From Trifolium pratense (lineage: Eukaryota; Streptophyta; Magnoliopsida; Fabales; Fabaceae): a DNA stretch of 64,000 bases. The stretch spans positions 10,919,501 through 10,983,500 of the forward strand of contig NC_060059.1 in the NCBI RefSeq assembly GCF_020283565.1, given 5' to 3'. The position numbers and the translations under genes were made by a program. The notes beneath the pieces were generated by a model that was not told the origin of the DNA, searched no databases, and saw nothing but the letters and a program-made list of their open reading frames with translations. Shown one piece after another: positions 10,814 through 22,054 of the stretch. Within the stretch, counting starts at the first letter, position 1; the number at the start of each line of letters is the position of its first letter.

Positions 10814-12051
10814 CTTTTAAGTGCATATGAATATGATTTTATGTTTGTTTTCTTTCTCTTGGCTACCATGCAGTTAAGGGAAAATTCTCTAAAAACAAGA
10901 ATCTTCCAAAGTTTCCCACTTTATAATAAATGAATGGTTATGATAAACCAATAAGTCATATTTTAGTGCACTTGCAATGTTCATCCAAAAGAATGAATGG
11001 TTTGCTTCAACTTTTATTTGGGTACAAACTACCTATCTTATATGGTCCAACAAGAATTTTGAACCAAATTCTATTTCTTTGGGTTTTATATTTGATTCTC
11101 TATCTCTATGATAAAGCACCTAAAGAGGTTTGGCACAAGCATATTAAAAGTATGTGCATTCGTGGAAGGGAATGATTCGTGAAGGGGTGATATTTATCTT
11201 ATAAAATTTGGTAAATGCCTTCTTGGTAAAGTTTTAATTGAGAATTTATGCTTCGTTTGGTATTTACAAAAGAAAAAGGAAAGAAAAAAGCAGTTGGAAA
11301 GGGGGGGGGATTCCTTTCAAATAGATAAAAACACTTTTATTTCATTTGAAAATGTGATATTTAATTTAAAGTTAATTTTATTCTTCTATACTTTGTCCAA
11401 TTAATAAATGTTTATTAATATGGGATCCAATAAATAGTGGATATTTATTTATTTTAGTAAAAAAAAAAATTATTCAAATGTTTATTATGATTTGTGATGA
11501 GATCCGTCAAACACGTTACAACATGAATATTTCCCTCCAAGTTGGGGAGAAAAGTAACTTATATGATCTAATCAAAAATCAAATAATGCTCCTTTAATAG
11601 TTAAGTTATTTTGTCTATCGCCGAATTGGCGAATTATTGTATGCTCTACATGGTGATGGAAACTTCGTATTAATATTATGATAATCCAAAAAAAAGACAA
11701 ATTAATTGCTTTTTTTTATAAGTTTCTTCAACCGAAGATAATTTTATTTAAAATGTGCAAATATTAAATATAAATATCTCTTTTAGTTGAGATTCAAACT
11801 TAGATTCATCGTATAAATGTCAGAACCAATGTTCTAGTCTTGGATTCGAACATAGATTTTTGAGGTAGCCGAAGTAATTAGACTCTCACAATATGTTAGA
11901 ACCGATGTTTGAGTCTTGGCCAAAATATATATATTTGCATTTAATAGTTGACACTTCAAATTCAATTTCCTCACATAACGTAAACCTATATAAGAAAATG
12001 CGAACAAATACATAATAAATTGCACACGGTCGTTCATTTAGAAAACATGAT

Positions 12052-12147
12052 GGGAGGGATGGGTAGCTCAGCTGATTAAGCTAGTTAAACTAAGAGTTAA
12101 TGAGGAGAAGGTCCAGGGTTCAAGTCCTGACAAAAGAGAAAAAAACT
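12052..12147 (+). mobile_element. tRNA-derived SINE
   Basis: A 96-bp insert between two copies of AACATGAT (12044-12051, 12148-12155). It contains a clear RNA polymerase III box A, TAGCTCAGCTG, and box B, GGTTCAAGTCC, with an A-rich tail. It looks like a tRNA at first sight, but the cloverleaf arms do not pair and the spacing is SINE-like. Confidence 0.7.
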
Positions 12148-12834
12148 AACATGATATTGTAATACTAACAACATTGCTTATAAAAAAACATGATTTATAA
12201 CTTTTAAGTTAGATAAGTTGTAGTAGATTCTAGTTTTTTTACTGAGAGAAGTTTCATCTTCTCTTTCACCTCTTTTAGTCATTCATCCATTGAAGATGAA
12301 CAATTTTGGGTATTTTTTTTTATCCAAAACACACCCATCTTCATCATTTTTTTTCTCCCATTATATTTAAATAAATGTTATTCACATTGATTTTAGTTTT
12401 TTTTTGTTTGTAATTTTGTCATCTAAGTGTGACGTTGTTGTTTTGTTTGTCATCTTGTGTGACGTAGTTTGGTTTTCCTATCTTCGTACGATATTTAACT
12501 TGTTTTGTTCGGATTGACAAATTTGCTTAACTATAGATTCAACAAATGATGACTTGGTCATCAATGCTACAAACGGGTGACATGAGTACTCTTTTTTTTT
12601 CTTGTTATGTATTAAGATGATGCAAGTTTGTGCGCAGTTTCATCTTTTTCAATTTTAACTCCTAAAATTTAGGTGTTATTCATTGTAATATACTTATTTG
12701 AATTATTTTAAGTGAAAAAAGTTACGTAAGTTGAAGGACACTTTTATAATGACCAAACAACTATGATTGATCAAAATGGTAAAAAAAATCTTTACATTAT
12801 TAGTGATCCAAATTAAATCCTAAAATTATTTGAC

Positions 12835-12874
<40 letters not shown>

Positions 12875-13455
12875 TAAATGATGTGAAAGGACTCATATGT
12901 GCACGGCAATAATACGAAAAGTGAATATATTTTTGGAAAATAAATTTGACATATGAACAGCATCATGGATCCATGCAAGGATATGCTTTGATTATGAAAA
13001 AGACTCACATCACAAACGGTTTAGTAATGATTAGCCAATAAGAAATTGCCATTGAAATAGTGAATTGACTTTCTAATTTTTATTTCTTTTTGGAAATAGA
13101 CTTTCTAATATTTTCCATTTTATTTGTATTTATACATTGATATTTTAATGGGTTTTGTGGTGATGGGATAGCGAAGAACTATGTAGATATTTTGTTGCCT
13201 TAGGCTGTGTCCTCTCCATCGTAATTGGGGCACTTTTGTAAAGGGTACTTTTAACATGAACCTCTCGTGTGTGTGTGTTCTTCACACTTTTGACCTTAAA
13301 AAAAAGGGTCATGGGATGAGGCACCAGCCACCATTCCCTTTTGCGCGGTACGTGAAATTGATAACTTTCTTTATTCCTCTCATTATGTCTTCATTTTTAA
13401 GGCCAACTAGTTCACCAAGACCGTATATTTATTGGTTTATTTACCAATATACTAT

Positions 13456-13692
13456 CAAAAATATACCAATATTATAACTATAAATAATATTGATATATTT
13501 TTGACCGTATATACTTCATTTTTATTGGTATATTTATTGGTAAAAATATACCAATATTATAACTATAAAAAATATACTATCTAATAATGAAATGATATAA
13601 ACTATTGTTGGTCAAAAAAAAAAAATATACTATCTATGAACTATATTGGAGTAGTTGTTTTTATTTTTTGATAGTTATAATATTGGTATACA
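13456..13692. repeat. Direct and inverted copies of a 28-bp A/T motif
   Basis: AAATATACCAATATTATAAC occurs at about 13457 and again at about 13543, each followed by TATAAA. A reverse-complement copy (GATAGTTATAATATTGGTAT) lies near 13672. Together they could be the remains of a foldback element. Confidence 0.5.
13568..13636 (+). repeat. Short retroinsertion with poly(A) tail (16-nt duplication)
   Basis: AAAAATATACTATCTA is repeated exactly at 13568-13583 and 13621-13636. The 37-nt insert ends GTTGGTCAAAAAAA, so it is a slightly longer member of the tail-only class. Confidence 0.6.
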
Positions 13693-14035
13693 ATATTTAC
13701 CTATGTTGATAATTATCTCTATGAGAGAATCTATTTGACTATTTTAGTAGAATGTTTTCTTCCAACAATATTATTTTTATTCACAAAATTTGAACTTGAG
13801 ATCATATTTAAATAATTTAAGCCCAACATCACTTAAACATATAATATGGTGGAGTGATATTTTTTTATTTTTACTTTTTTAACATAAATGTCGGTTTTCT
13901 ATCTATAAAAAAAAATAATAATGTTGGTTCTTGGAAAAAAAATTAAATTAATGTTGGTTCTTAAAGTCAGTATAATCTAATAAAAAAAATTAGCTGTAGA
14001 AAAAGAATCTAATAAAGCCTGTAGAGCTAGCGATT

Positions 14036-14081
14036 GACAATTATATATAATTTTTTTTTTATAAAAGACAATTATATATAA
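14036..14081 (-). repeat. Tail-only retroinsertion (15-nt duplication)
   Basis: GACAATTATATATAA is repeated exactly at 14036-14050 and 14067-14081. The 16-nt insert is ten T followed by ATAAAA. Confidence 0.6.
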
Positions 14082-14536
14082 TTAAAAGAAGAGTGCATAC
14101 CCTCTTCATGTATTTCAACAATTAAAAAACTAGAAAACTCTTGTAAAATAAGTACACCTGATCAGTTTAGCCATTAGAGCATCCAAAATAGAGAACATTA
14201 TTGTTTGTATTACTATTTTATTTTATAATATTGTTTGTATTTCTATTATTTCCATTTCAATTTAACATATCCTTCAAAAAGAGAAAAATGAAATTCGTAT
14301 ATTTTTTTATGAAATAGTTTAATGACTAAATTTTTAGTTTAAAATTCATATTTTTTTACCTGTGAATAAAGTGACATCAAATGGACATTATGAATAAAAT
14401 ATGTAAAGAATTAAAGTTACTATATAGATTTTAAAAATGTTAATGTCCCAATAATTCGCATTGCTAAATACTTCATGAGAAATAAAATAATGCACATTGC
14501 ACCGACTGAACGCCAATTAATTAATTAATTGGGCAT

Positions 14537-14582
14537 TTGTCCACTCTTTAGTTTTTTTTTTTGACACAAATTGTCCACTCTT
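14537..14582 (-). repeat. Tail-only retroinsertion (12-nt duplication)
   Basis: TTGTCCACTCTT is repeated exactly at 14537-14548 and 14571-14582, enclosing TAG, a T run and GACACAAA. On the minus strand this is TTTGTGTC followed by poly(A), close to the TTTTGTC-A(n) insert at 8836. Confidence 0.6.
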
Positions 14583-14929
14583 GAGTTATGGCTTGAATAT
14601 TTTTACTAGTGTGATAATTAATCACATCTTGACATATATGCTCACTAATTTATTGGTTTGTTATCCAGAACAATTTCATGTTACTATGGCTAATTTGCAT
14701 TTGGTCAATTTGAAAGTCACAAAATAATGTGATTTTCAAACATTAAGGAAGTCCTTCTTTACAAAATTTTGAAGAATATTAAGTTCTTATCATGGGAGTC
14801 GTTATATTAGTGATGTTCACATTTTAGCTATTTTGAAGAATGGTTAACCTATTTATTTTTATTTTTTTGACAAAGGGTAATCTATTATTTATTTATTTTA
14901 TTTGGGGTGATTTTGTGATCATGCGGCAT

Positions 14930-15275
14930 TGCTCCGTTTTTTCCCCAGTGAAGTGGATGGAGGTTTGTACCTACAGGTGCTCCGACGTTCAAGTCAGGAG
15001 TGGAGTGTATATATAGTCCTCAGGACTGGACCAAGGTCCTTGATGGTCATTAATGTCATCGCCGAAAAAGGCTAGAGAGCCATAACAGTTAATGCTTATC
15101 ATTTCGGTGATTGGCTGTTATAGTTTGTTACGATATGCAAAGATACCACGATCATTGACCAGAAGTGTTCTTCGTGGGCTGCTCCCAAGTTGAGTCTTGC
15201 TCGACGGTCCAAATGGAGGATTTCCTCAGTTATTGGGCTCTAAGCCTAGTCCAGAACATTTTGTTTGAGTTCTTT
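14930..15275. repeat. G/C-richer island, unidentified repeat remnant
   Basis: About 345 bases with clearly higher G+C than the flanks and no long open frame on either strand. It includes TATATATAGTCC near 15009, so an LTR or promoter fragment of a retrotransposon is possible. I could not find paired ends or a target duplication. Confidence 0.35.
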
Positions 15276-16047
15276 TGATTATTTTTTTTTATAGTAAGAA
15301 ATTTTACTTCTTTCATTCAACAAAACATTCATAATACTGTATAAAATGATATGTAATCAAACTTTTGGTGATTAACAAGTGTCATGGTACTTGTATAAAT
15401 AAATGTGTACCATAAAATTCAACTTAAACTGAAAACAAAACAAACTTCAAATTTTGATCTCTCAAACTATGTCTCACTTATTTAAGCAAAGACTACCTGA
15501 CCTTTGTTTGTCAGCTCTAAGTATGTGCAGTGCAGCAAGGCCAAGCCACACGACAACAACCACCAGGCACGCCGCACACCAACAACAACAACAACAACAG
15601 TGTTTCAAACCTCAAAGTCACATGTAATGTATGGATGTTGACATGTAATCTCTTCAAACTATATTCAATTGCAAGATGACTTTACTTTCTCCCATTGACC
15701 CCACTCACATTGTTTATTTCTAACCAACAATTCAGCTTCTCACTGCTTACCACAGTCTACTCCACTCCACCCTGTTTATTTTTTTTTTACCATTTTCCTG
15801 TTCTGAGGTAAGAATTACTATAATAATGAGTGCATTGTGCAATTGAAGGTTCAATTATAATAATGAATTATAAAATAAACCGAGTCAAACTTTTTTAGTC
15901 GAGTAGTTTAGTAGTTAGGAATTTCACGTAAATAAAGTTTCCAAAGTTTAAACTTCAGCTCTGCATATAAAATGCAATGTTTCGACCAACTGAACTAATC
16001 AGAAAGACCATAATAAAAAATGTTTTAGTTCAAAAGTGTTTTTTTTT

Positions 16048-16092
16048 AATCATCAACTTTTTTTAGCATAAAAAAAAATCATCAACTTTTTT
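16048..16092 (+). repeat. Tail-only retroinsertion (16-nt duplication)
   Basis: AATCATCAACTTTTTT occurs at 16048 and 16077 with TAGCAT and an A run between them. Confidence 0.5.
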
Positions 16093-16424
16093 AATAGATT
16101 AGTTTCTTTTGTTTTTATAGATTATCAGCCGAAGTGTTGAAACCTAATTTCTACTATCATCTATATATGATCATAGCCAAACAAAAAGAAAGATGAAAAA
16201 GTGCAAAAAGAGACCAAACATATGTGCTTAACAAACAGCACCCACATATATTGCATATCAGCTAGTAGTGTGAATGAATTGACATCTCATGTACCTAATG
16301 CAAGAACGTAATAGCCTGATTAGTGAAAGATTAGTTTTGTTTTTACTAATAGTGAAAGATCAGTTCATATACAAGTGAATCAGATCTTGCATCATGTACT
16401 ACTACTATATTAGATCAATATGTC

Positions 16425-16518
16425 TGGAACTCACTTGGGTGGGTCTAGTGGTATTGACTTGAGACCTGAGAGTGTGTTCCTCTTATGGGTTAATTTAGCT
16501 TCTTCAAAAAAAAAAAAA
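16425..16518 (+). mobile_element. SINE with 11-bp target duplication
   Basis: A 94-bp insert between exact copies of ATCAATATGTC (16414-16424, 16519-16529). It has a box A-like GGGTCTAGTGGT, and its 3' end is GCTTCTTC followed by 13 A. The tail matches the stub of the tail-only insertion at 30132-30147 (GCTTC-A(n)), suggesting this family supplied it. Confidence 0.7.
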
Positions 16519-18318
16519 ATCAATATGTCGCGATAATTTAATGATAAAATTTTGACTCAATAATTAAAACAAATTTATGATATATAAAACGACTTAACTC
16601 AATTGTAAGTCATAGACTTACTCAATTAGTCAGAGGTTTGATTTCAGACTCATGAGTATGGTGAAAATTCAGTTGGGAGACGAGAATTCACTTTATGTTC
16701 TTCACAAGTTCACCAACGGAGATTAGTCATCACGAACGACGAAAAAAAAAATTCTGCTTTCTTCATAAAAGGAAAACAAAAATTAAATTTTGTGCTATAA
16801 TATGCACACACACAAAAAATTGGTACATAGACAAAAAGACAAAGCCAACATAATGTTCATTTTTTTTTTCAATTGAGTTATCGATCACAAACATAAAAAT
16901 GCAATAATTGTCTTTGAAGAAAATTAAACATGCCACTTTTATGCTCTATTTTTCGGACCTGAATTTCCTACAGTTGAAAAACCACACAGTTTAACACTGT
17001 AATGAATCTTTACCATTGTTTTTTGATCAAATGGTTTTGATTAAATATACTCTAAAATAATCCTGACCATTCATTATGATCGGACGGTTCACACCGTAAC
17101 TACGTCAACGCAGTTACAGCAGCGAATCTTTTTCCCTATTTTTCATTTGTCTGTGAATTAAACTTAAACAACTGTTCTATATCCAAAGGGTCCCATACAC
17201 ATGGGGACATGCCTTTTACTTATTCCGCCATGTCATTTATTTTGGCCTTGCCAACTTGATATTTTTATTTATTTTCATAAAATAAAAAAAGGCCAGCGTG
17301 TTGGTTGTAAAGTTGAGTATTGAATTTCAAGATTTGTTTTGAATAATAGGTGAAAAGTGAAAACATGTCTTTTTAATTATTTATTGATAATGTACATTAT
17401 TTTTAGAATTTTATCGTTGATTAAATCACACAAAATAAGAAAAATGACAGTATTAATAAATTTATTAATTCTTTTAAATAAATAAATTTATTGATAATGT
17501 ATGTTATTTTTATAACTTTATCGTTGAAAAGAGGGAATTTATTTATGTTTTATCATAGTATTTATTGTAACGTATAAGAAAAGGTAAAAATAATTAGAGG
17601 TATACAAGTAATTTAAAAAAAAAGTGGTTAAAAATTGAAAGAAAATATTATAGAAAAAGAAAAAAAAATCTTAGAGACATAAGTAGTTTTATTTTTTAAA
17701 TTTATACTTTTTAGAGGATGCAAAAGAACCAGTTTTTGATTTTTTATATCATTAATCACTCTCCGCAAATGAGAAAAAATATATGTTTTCTGTGTGAGCA
17801 AATTTGATCTAATTAAAAATTAGTAGAAAATAATTGTTAGATCATGTGGTATTCTGGGTTTGACACGAAATCTCTCAATTATATGCATGAATTTTATACA
17901 ATAGTTACTGTCTCGTCTAATGACAAAAAAGAAGAAAAAGAAACTAGAGCATATTTAATTTGTACTAAAATAACTTAGAGCAGAAGTTTAATCAATTATT
18001 TAGGATGTGTCATGTGTGGCAACATACATAATAATGAATTGAGGAAGAAGAAATATTTGGGTTTACAAAAGCAAACATGTACTATACTACAATGAATAAT
18101 GATAATAGTATTTGTTAAGTAAAACACATGGAGCATGAGGTCAACATCGGTAGTTTCCATCACCTTCGATCCTCATAATTAAAGGTTAGATTTCCATCTT
18201 GGCGATGGTGATGCTTCTTCATCTCTTTTAATAACATCTTACACATGGCTTGGTCTAGAACAAACGCATACGTAAGATATATCAAGCACCCTAAAACAAT
18301 ATAGCTTAGTTTGTTTCA

Positions 18319-18825
18319 CGCGGCGGTGTTTCGCAGACTCTGTGAAAAATATAAAAGTGACCCCTTAATATAAATAAAAATAAAATTTTAAAAAAAAAAA
18401 TTGTCGATTTAAATTGCATATAATAAAAAAAACCATTCTTATATAAACATATAAATTATCAATATTAAATTAATTGTATTAAATCAAATGAGACAAGAAA
18501 TACAAAATAATTATCTTTGTATATTACGTCAAAAAGGAACCTCCTAATCTAAGGTTAAATTTTATGCAATTAAAATGGACTATAACTATATTTACGAGTA
18601 TAGATAACTAATCTATTGATACTCATATGATATTTTATGAAAATTAACAATATATAACTATTATTTTAGGGCCTAAAAATTAATCTATTAATATAATCTG
18701 ATATTTTATAGGAATAAATAATATATAAGTAATATTATAGGATCTCAAAATTTTGAGTTGAGGCCCTCAAAATTTTGAGACCCGATGCCGTCGCACATCT
18801 CGCACATGTGTGCAAGCCGCCACTG
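18319..18825. mobile_element. Degenerate hAT-like nonautonomous element
   Basis: A 507-bp element with ends CGCGGCGGTG and the complement of CAGTGGCGGCT, flanked by GTTTGTTTCA on both sides (18309-18318, 18826-18835). This is compatible with an 8-bp hAT duplication plus chance identity. The right part repeats CTCAAAATTTTGAG twice. Related sequence (TCAAAATTTTGAG, GACGGCATCGAG) is found on the other strand near 62170-62250. Confidence 0.6.
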
Positions 18826-18920
18826 GTTTGTTTCACAGATGTCCGCATATTTAAGCCACTATGTTTGGTCTAGTAGTGAGTGGTTTAAGTAGTATGCATA
18901 AAGAGTGATTCGGTTCTCAT

Positions 18921-19511
18921 TAGGCATGTCAATAAAACTCATATACGCGGGTACCCACCCAAACCATACCCATTTTGATGGGGAAAACCTGAGTTGACTG
19001 AGTTTGAGTTCGGGTTTGGGTTTTCCCCGATTTCAAAAAATGGGTTTGGGGCGGGTAATGGGTACATTGATACCCACCCCGAACCCGTCCCCGAACCAGC
19101 TCCGCTTATACTAAAAATTAGATTTCACCTCTTTTAAATTAGAAACGCTTAAACAATCTCTTAAATTACGTTCATATATTTATTTTTTATTTTAATTTGA
19201 GTATTAAACAAACCATTTTCTCTATTTTTTTTTCTTTATTTAAAAAAATATTGTTGAGAGAAAATAATTTTGGACATTTAACTTTTTTTTAATAAAAAAA
19301 ATACTAAATATAATCTAAATTTATGTGGAAAGAGGCATAATGGGGATACCCGAAACCCGATGGGGATACACGATCCCCGTTGGGTTTGGGTTTGGGGTTA
19401 TTATTTTTATTCCCGCTCGAATTTGGGATGAGTTTGAGGAAACCCGAACTTTATGAGTATGGGCTTGGGAAGGGCAAAACCCGTCCCCGCCCCGGCCCAT
19501 TGCCATGCCTA
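18921..19511. mobile_element. hAT-type MITE with 8-bp target duplication
   Basis: A 591-bp element with ends TAGGCATGTCAAT and the complement of TAGGCATGGCAAT, flanked by exact GTTCTCAT (18913-18920, 19512-19519). The subterminal GGGTTTGGGTTT / CCCGAACCCG repeats in opposite orientation are typical of a widespread class of plant hAT MITEs. Open frames inside are by-products of these repeats. Confidence 0.85.
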
Positions 19512-19772
19512 GTTCTCATTGTCAACATTATAAAAAAAAAAAAATGTCCACGTATTTGGATTCTTCTTCCCAACCAATTATTAACTCACCCATGTTTTTT
19601 GAAAATTAAATGACACATTACTATGTTTATCAAACACAATAAATTGTCGTTTACGGGTTTAGATGTTCTTAATTTATCTAAAAATATAACATGACATTAA
19701 ATTATTATCTATAAAATATCAGTAGTAAATTTAAATATAGAATACGGGATGTTCACCTTAAAAGAAAAAAAA

Positions 19773-20164
19773 TTTAAATAATTGATTTGTTTCTGTAAAT
19801 TCATGAGTCTTTTATTTTCGTTCCTGTAACTTTTTTTTGTTTAATTTTTTTTTTTGAATGTGTAAATTTTTTTGATTTTGGTCTCTGACGTCAAAGTCCT
19901 TTAAAAATGTATATGTGGCAAACAAGTATGATGTGTAAAAAATGATGCTCAGACAAAGATGGTGTGGCAGCGTGTGACACATCTTTCTCACTTGCCACAT
20001 CACACGTCGCTACGTCAGCTTTCATTTGTGACATGTATTTTTTTATTAGACTTTAATATCATGGACTAAAACCAAAAGAATTTACAATTTTTTTTCAAAT
20101 AAAAAAAATACAGAAATGAAAACAACAAATTTACAAACTTATAAAGACAAATTGATTATTTAAG
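19773..20164. mobile_element. Long foldback (MITE-like) element
   Basis: The left arm starting TTTAAATAATTGATTTGT is matched by the complement of the right arm ending ATTGATTATTTAAG. Pairing continues irregularly inward, past GTAAATT / AATTTAC and GACTTT, to a GTGGC / GCCAC-rich centre (19915-20020). No clean target duplication is resolved next to A runs. Its G/C-richer core resembles that of the outer foldback at 59554. Confidence 0.6.
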
Positions 20165-20775
20165 CAAACAAAAAATTTGAACCTTTGCAAACCCAATTGA
20201 CTTATTTGTCTTTTTAATTATAAATAAATTATACAACCTGGGTTTGGGATCTTGACCAACCAATCCATCATTGTAGGAGTATTTCTTATATTAGGCCTTA
20301 GCGTGCTTCGTGACAGGTTTTGCAAAAAACTTAGGTAGAAAGAAAAGCTATACATACCAAAAAAACAGAAGCAATAAAAGTATAAAACCCTATTTAACAA
20401 TAATAAAACAATCTCAACAACAACAAAAATGGAACTCAACTTAACCAAAATAATTAATTATTGGTGATATATAGTTTTAAAACCCAAACACAAATTTTCA
20501 ACTAGTTGACATCCCTCATTGGGCTATAGTGTAGGTCCTTGGTGTGCTTTATGATCTCATCAGCTTCTCCTTAAACAAACATTGTCATTAACATTAAGTA
20601 TTCATTGAAGAGAAAAAAGATTCATTAAAAAAATGCCATTAAGTTTTTTAAATAACAAACTCAACTTGTTAGTTGTTAGTCTTGATTTGATTACAATTAA
20701 AACGACTAATTACATTATTAAAAAAATAAATAAAGAGATAAAAAATGTAATTAAACCTAAATAGAATAATGCATA

Positions 20776-20898
20776 CACCGTTTCCATGAGCATAACTCAA
20801 TTAGTATGAATATTACTTTTATATGCAGGGTCGAACTCGAAATCTCTCACTTATTAATTTCAAAAGATATTTCTAATCATTAAACTACTAAAAAATAG
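20776..20898 (+). mobile_element. SINE-like insertion
   Basis: A 123-bp insert between TAATGCATA copies (20767-20775, 20899-20907). Box A-like AACTCAATTAGT and box B-like GGGTCGAACTCG are present. The tail is not a pure A run, so the copy is old. Confidence 0.5.
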
Positions 20899-21192
20899 TA
20901 ATGCATAGACTGAAATTAAAGCCAATAAAACCAACAACATTTATCATCACCTTAACTAATAATTAATTAATAAATGATATAAATCTTCATAACACATTAT
21001 TCATTACTATTATAGAATAATATAATGTTGCCCCCAAAGAAAAAGTAATTAAATAAATTTTCGTGGATACCATGCCATACAATACAAACAACAACTTGGC
21101 CTGAGTCATCATAAAGTGATTCTCATCTCACAAGACTAACATTGTATTCTGTTAACTTCTATTTTAAAGTAAGAAAATTTGATTCCCACAAC

Positions 21193-21223
<31 letters not shown>

Positions 21224-21413
21224 TAGCCTTTTAAAATAAAGCATTCACAAATCCTACCTCAACAAATAAATATCAACATTATTAAGTTAAACATCTTTAT
21301 TCCGATTCAAAGTCACACATTTTTACCCGAGTTTAAACACAAAACTTTATTGTTGTATGTAAATTTCAGTGATACTTATCACTTCGTTTAAAAAAAATAC
21401 GAATAATATCTAA

Positions 21414-21632
21414 ATTTAAATTAGATGTCTACCAGAGTGTTCGCCAAGTAAAAAATAATTATACCCGAGTTTAAATAATGTTGTACCAATACATATTTAA
21501 ATCAGATGTATACCGAAATATTCACCAAGTAAAAAAGTAATTATACCCGAATTTGAATAATGATGTATCAATACATATCTAAATCAGATGTCTACCGGAG
21601 CGTTCATCAAGTAAAAAAGTAATTATACTTGT
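21414..21632. repeat. Tandem repeat, 81-82 bp period, about 2.6 copies
   Basis: The motif AGATGT recurs at 21423 and 21504, and AGATG recurs at 21586, each followed by CTACC..G..GTTC..CAAGTAAAAAA and ATTATACCCGA. The last copy is partial. The array lies 420-640 bases upstream of the ALKBH10B start. Confidence 0.8.
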
Positions 21633-21812
21633 CATAATTATAAAAAGGAAAAAATAGCCACGTCAAATGGTGTGTGATAGTGCCACGTTAAAAATAAAGT
21701 TGGAGTTAAATTGAAGTGGGCACAGTATACTATACCAACCATATAGCATAGCATAACATGAGAAGCCACCTTCATATCAATATCAATATCAATTTCTTCA
21801 TCATCATATCAT

Positions 21813-21820
21813 ATATATAA
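21813..21820 (+). promoter_or_regulatory. Probable TATA box of ALKBH10B-like gene
   Basis: ATATATAA in a CA/T-rich context, about 240 bases before the ATG at 22055, followed by a C/T-rich leader typical of plant mRNAs. Confidence 0.4.
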
Positions 21821-22054
21821 CAATAACATTTTCATTTCATATTTCATACTATACTATTTATTTTCACTCTCATTAACATAAACCCCTTTTTCTCTTACCT
21901 CTTCATATTTCTAATAACAAACAAACTTTGTTTTCATTTTGAAACAAAAACAAATTCACCTGCAAATTTCAATATCCAGATTCCGCAGGAAAAACAACAC
22001 CATTGTTCTTCCCCCGATATCTCGGATCACACATCACACAATCATCCATCAACC

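Larger units (their letters stand above)
9241..12050. other. Gene-free repeat-rich stretch
   Basis: No supportable gene. It holds the (TA)n microsatellite at 9299, a tRNA-like SINE remnant near 10125-10215, and a tail-only insertion at 10773. The 81-codon frame at 10930-11175 has a faint resemblance to a copia integrase segment (KAPKEVWHKH) but is too weak to call. Confidence 0.55.
12156..15000. other. Gene-free repeat-rich stretch
   Basis: No supportable gene. It holds a (TA)n run near 12840-12868, three tail-only insertions and a cluster of repeated ATACCAATATTATAACTATA segments at 13440-13700. The 73-codon frame at 13256 is not convincing. Confidence 0.55.
15276..18318. other. Gene-free repeat-rich stretch
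   Basis: No supportable gene. It contains a probable SINE remnant near 15890-15985, tail-only insertion 16048-16092, the SINE at 16425, a further tRNA-like remnant near 16590-16640, and two diverged copies of a segment around ATTGATAATGTA..ATCGTTGA at about 17381 and 17490. Confidence 0.5.
19520..21400. other. Gene-free stretch before the ALKBH10B promoter
   Basis: No supportable gene. It contains the foldback element at 19773, the SINE at 20776 and an (AAT)n run at about 21192-21223. Confidence 0.55.

Noticed and set aside
10930..11175. Possible copia integrase fragment (KAPKEVWHKH)
   Set aside because: Only one short stretch resembles the family; no neighbouring gag, protease, RT or LTR.
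12052..12147. Possible tRNA gene (box A and box B)
   Set aside because: The arms do not pair into a cloverleaf, and an exact 8-bp duplication with an A-rich tail shows it is a SINE.
19321..19613. Gly/Pro-rich frames on both strands
   Set aside because: They are products of the GGGTTTGGG repeats at the end of the hAT MITE.
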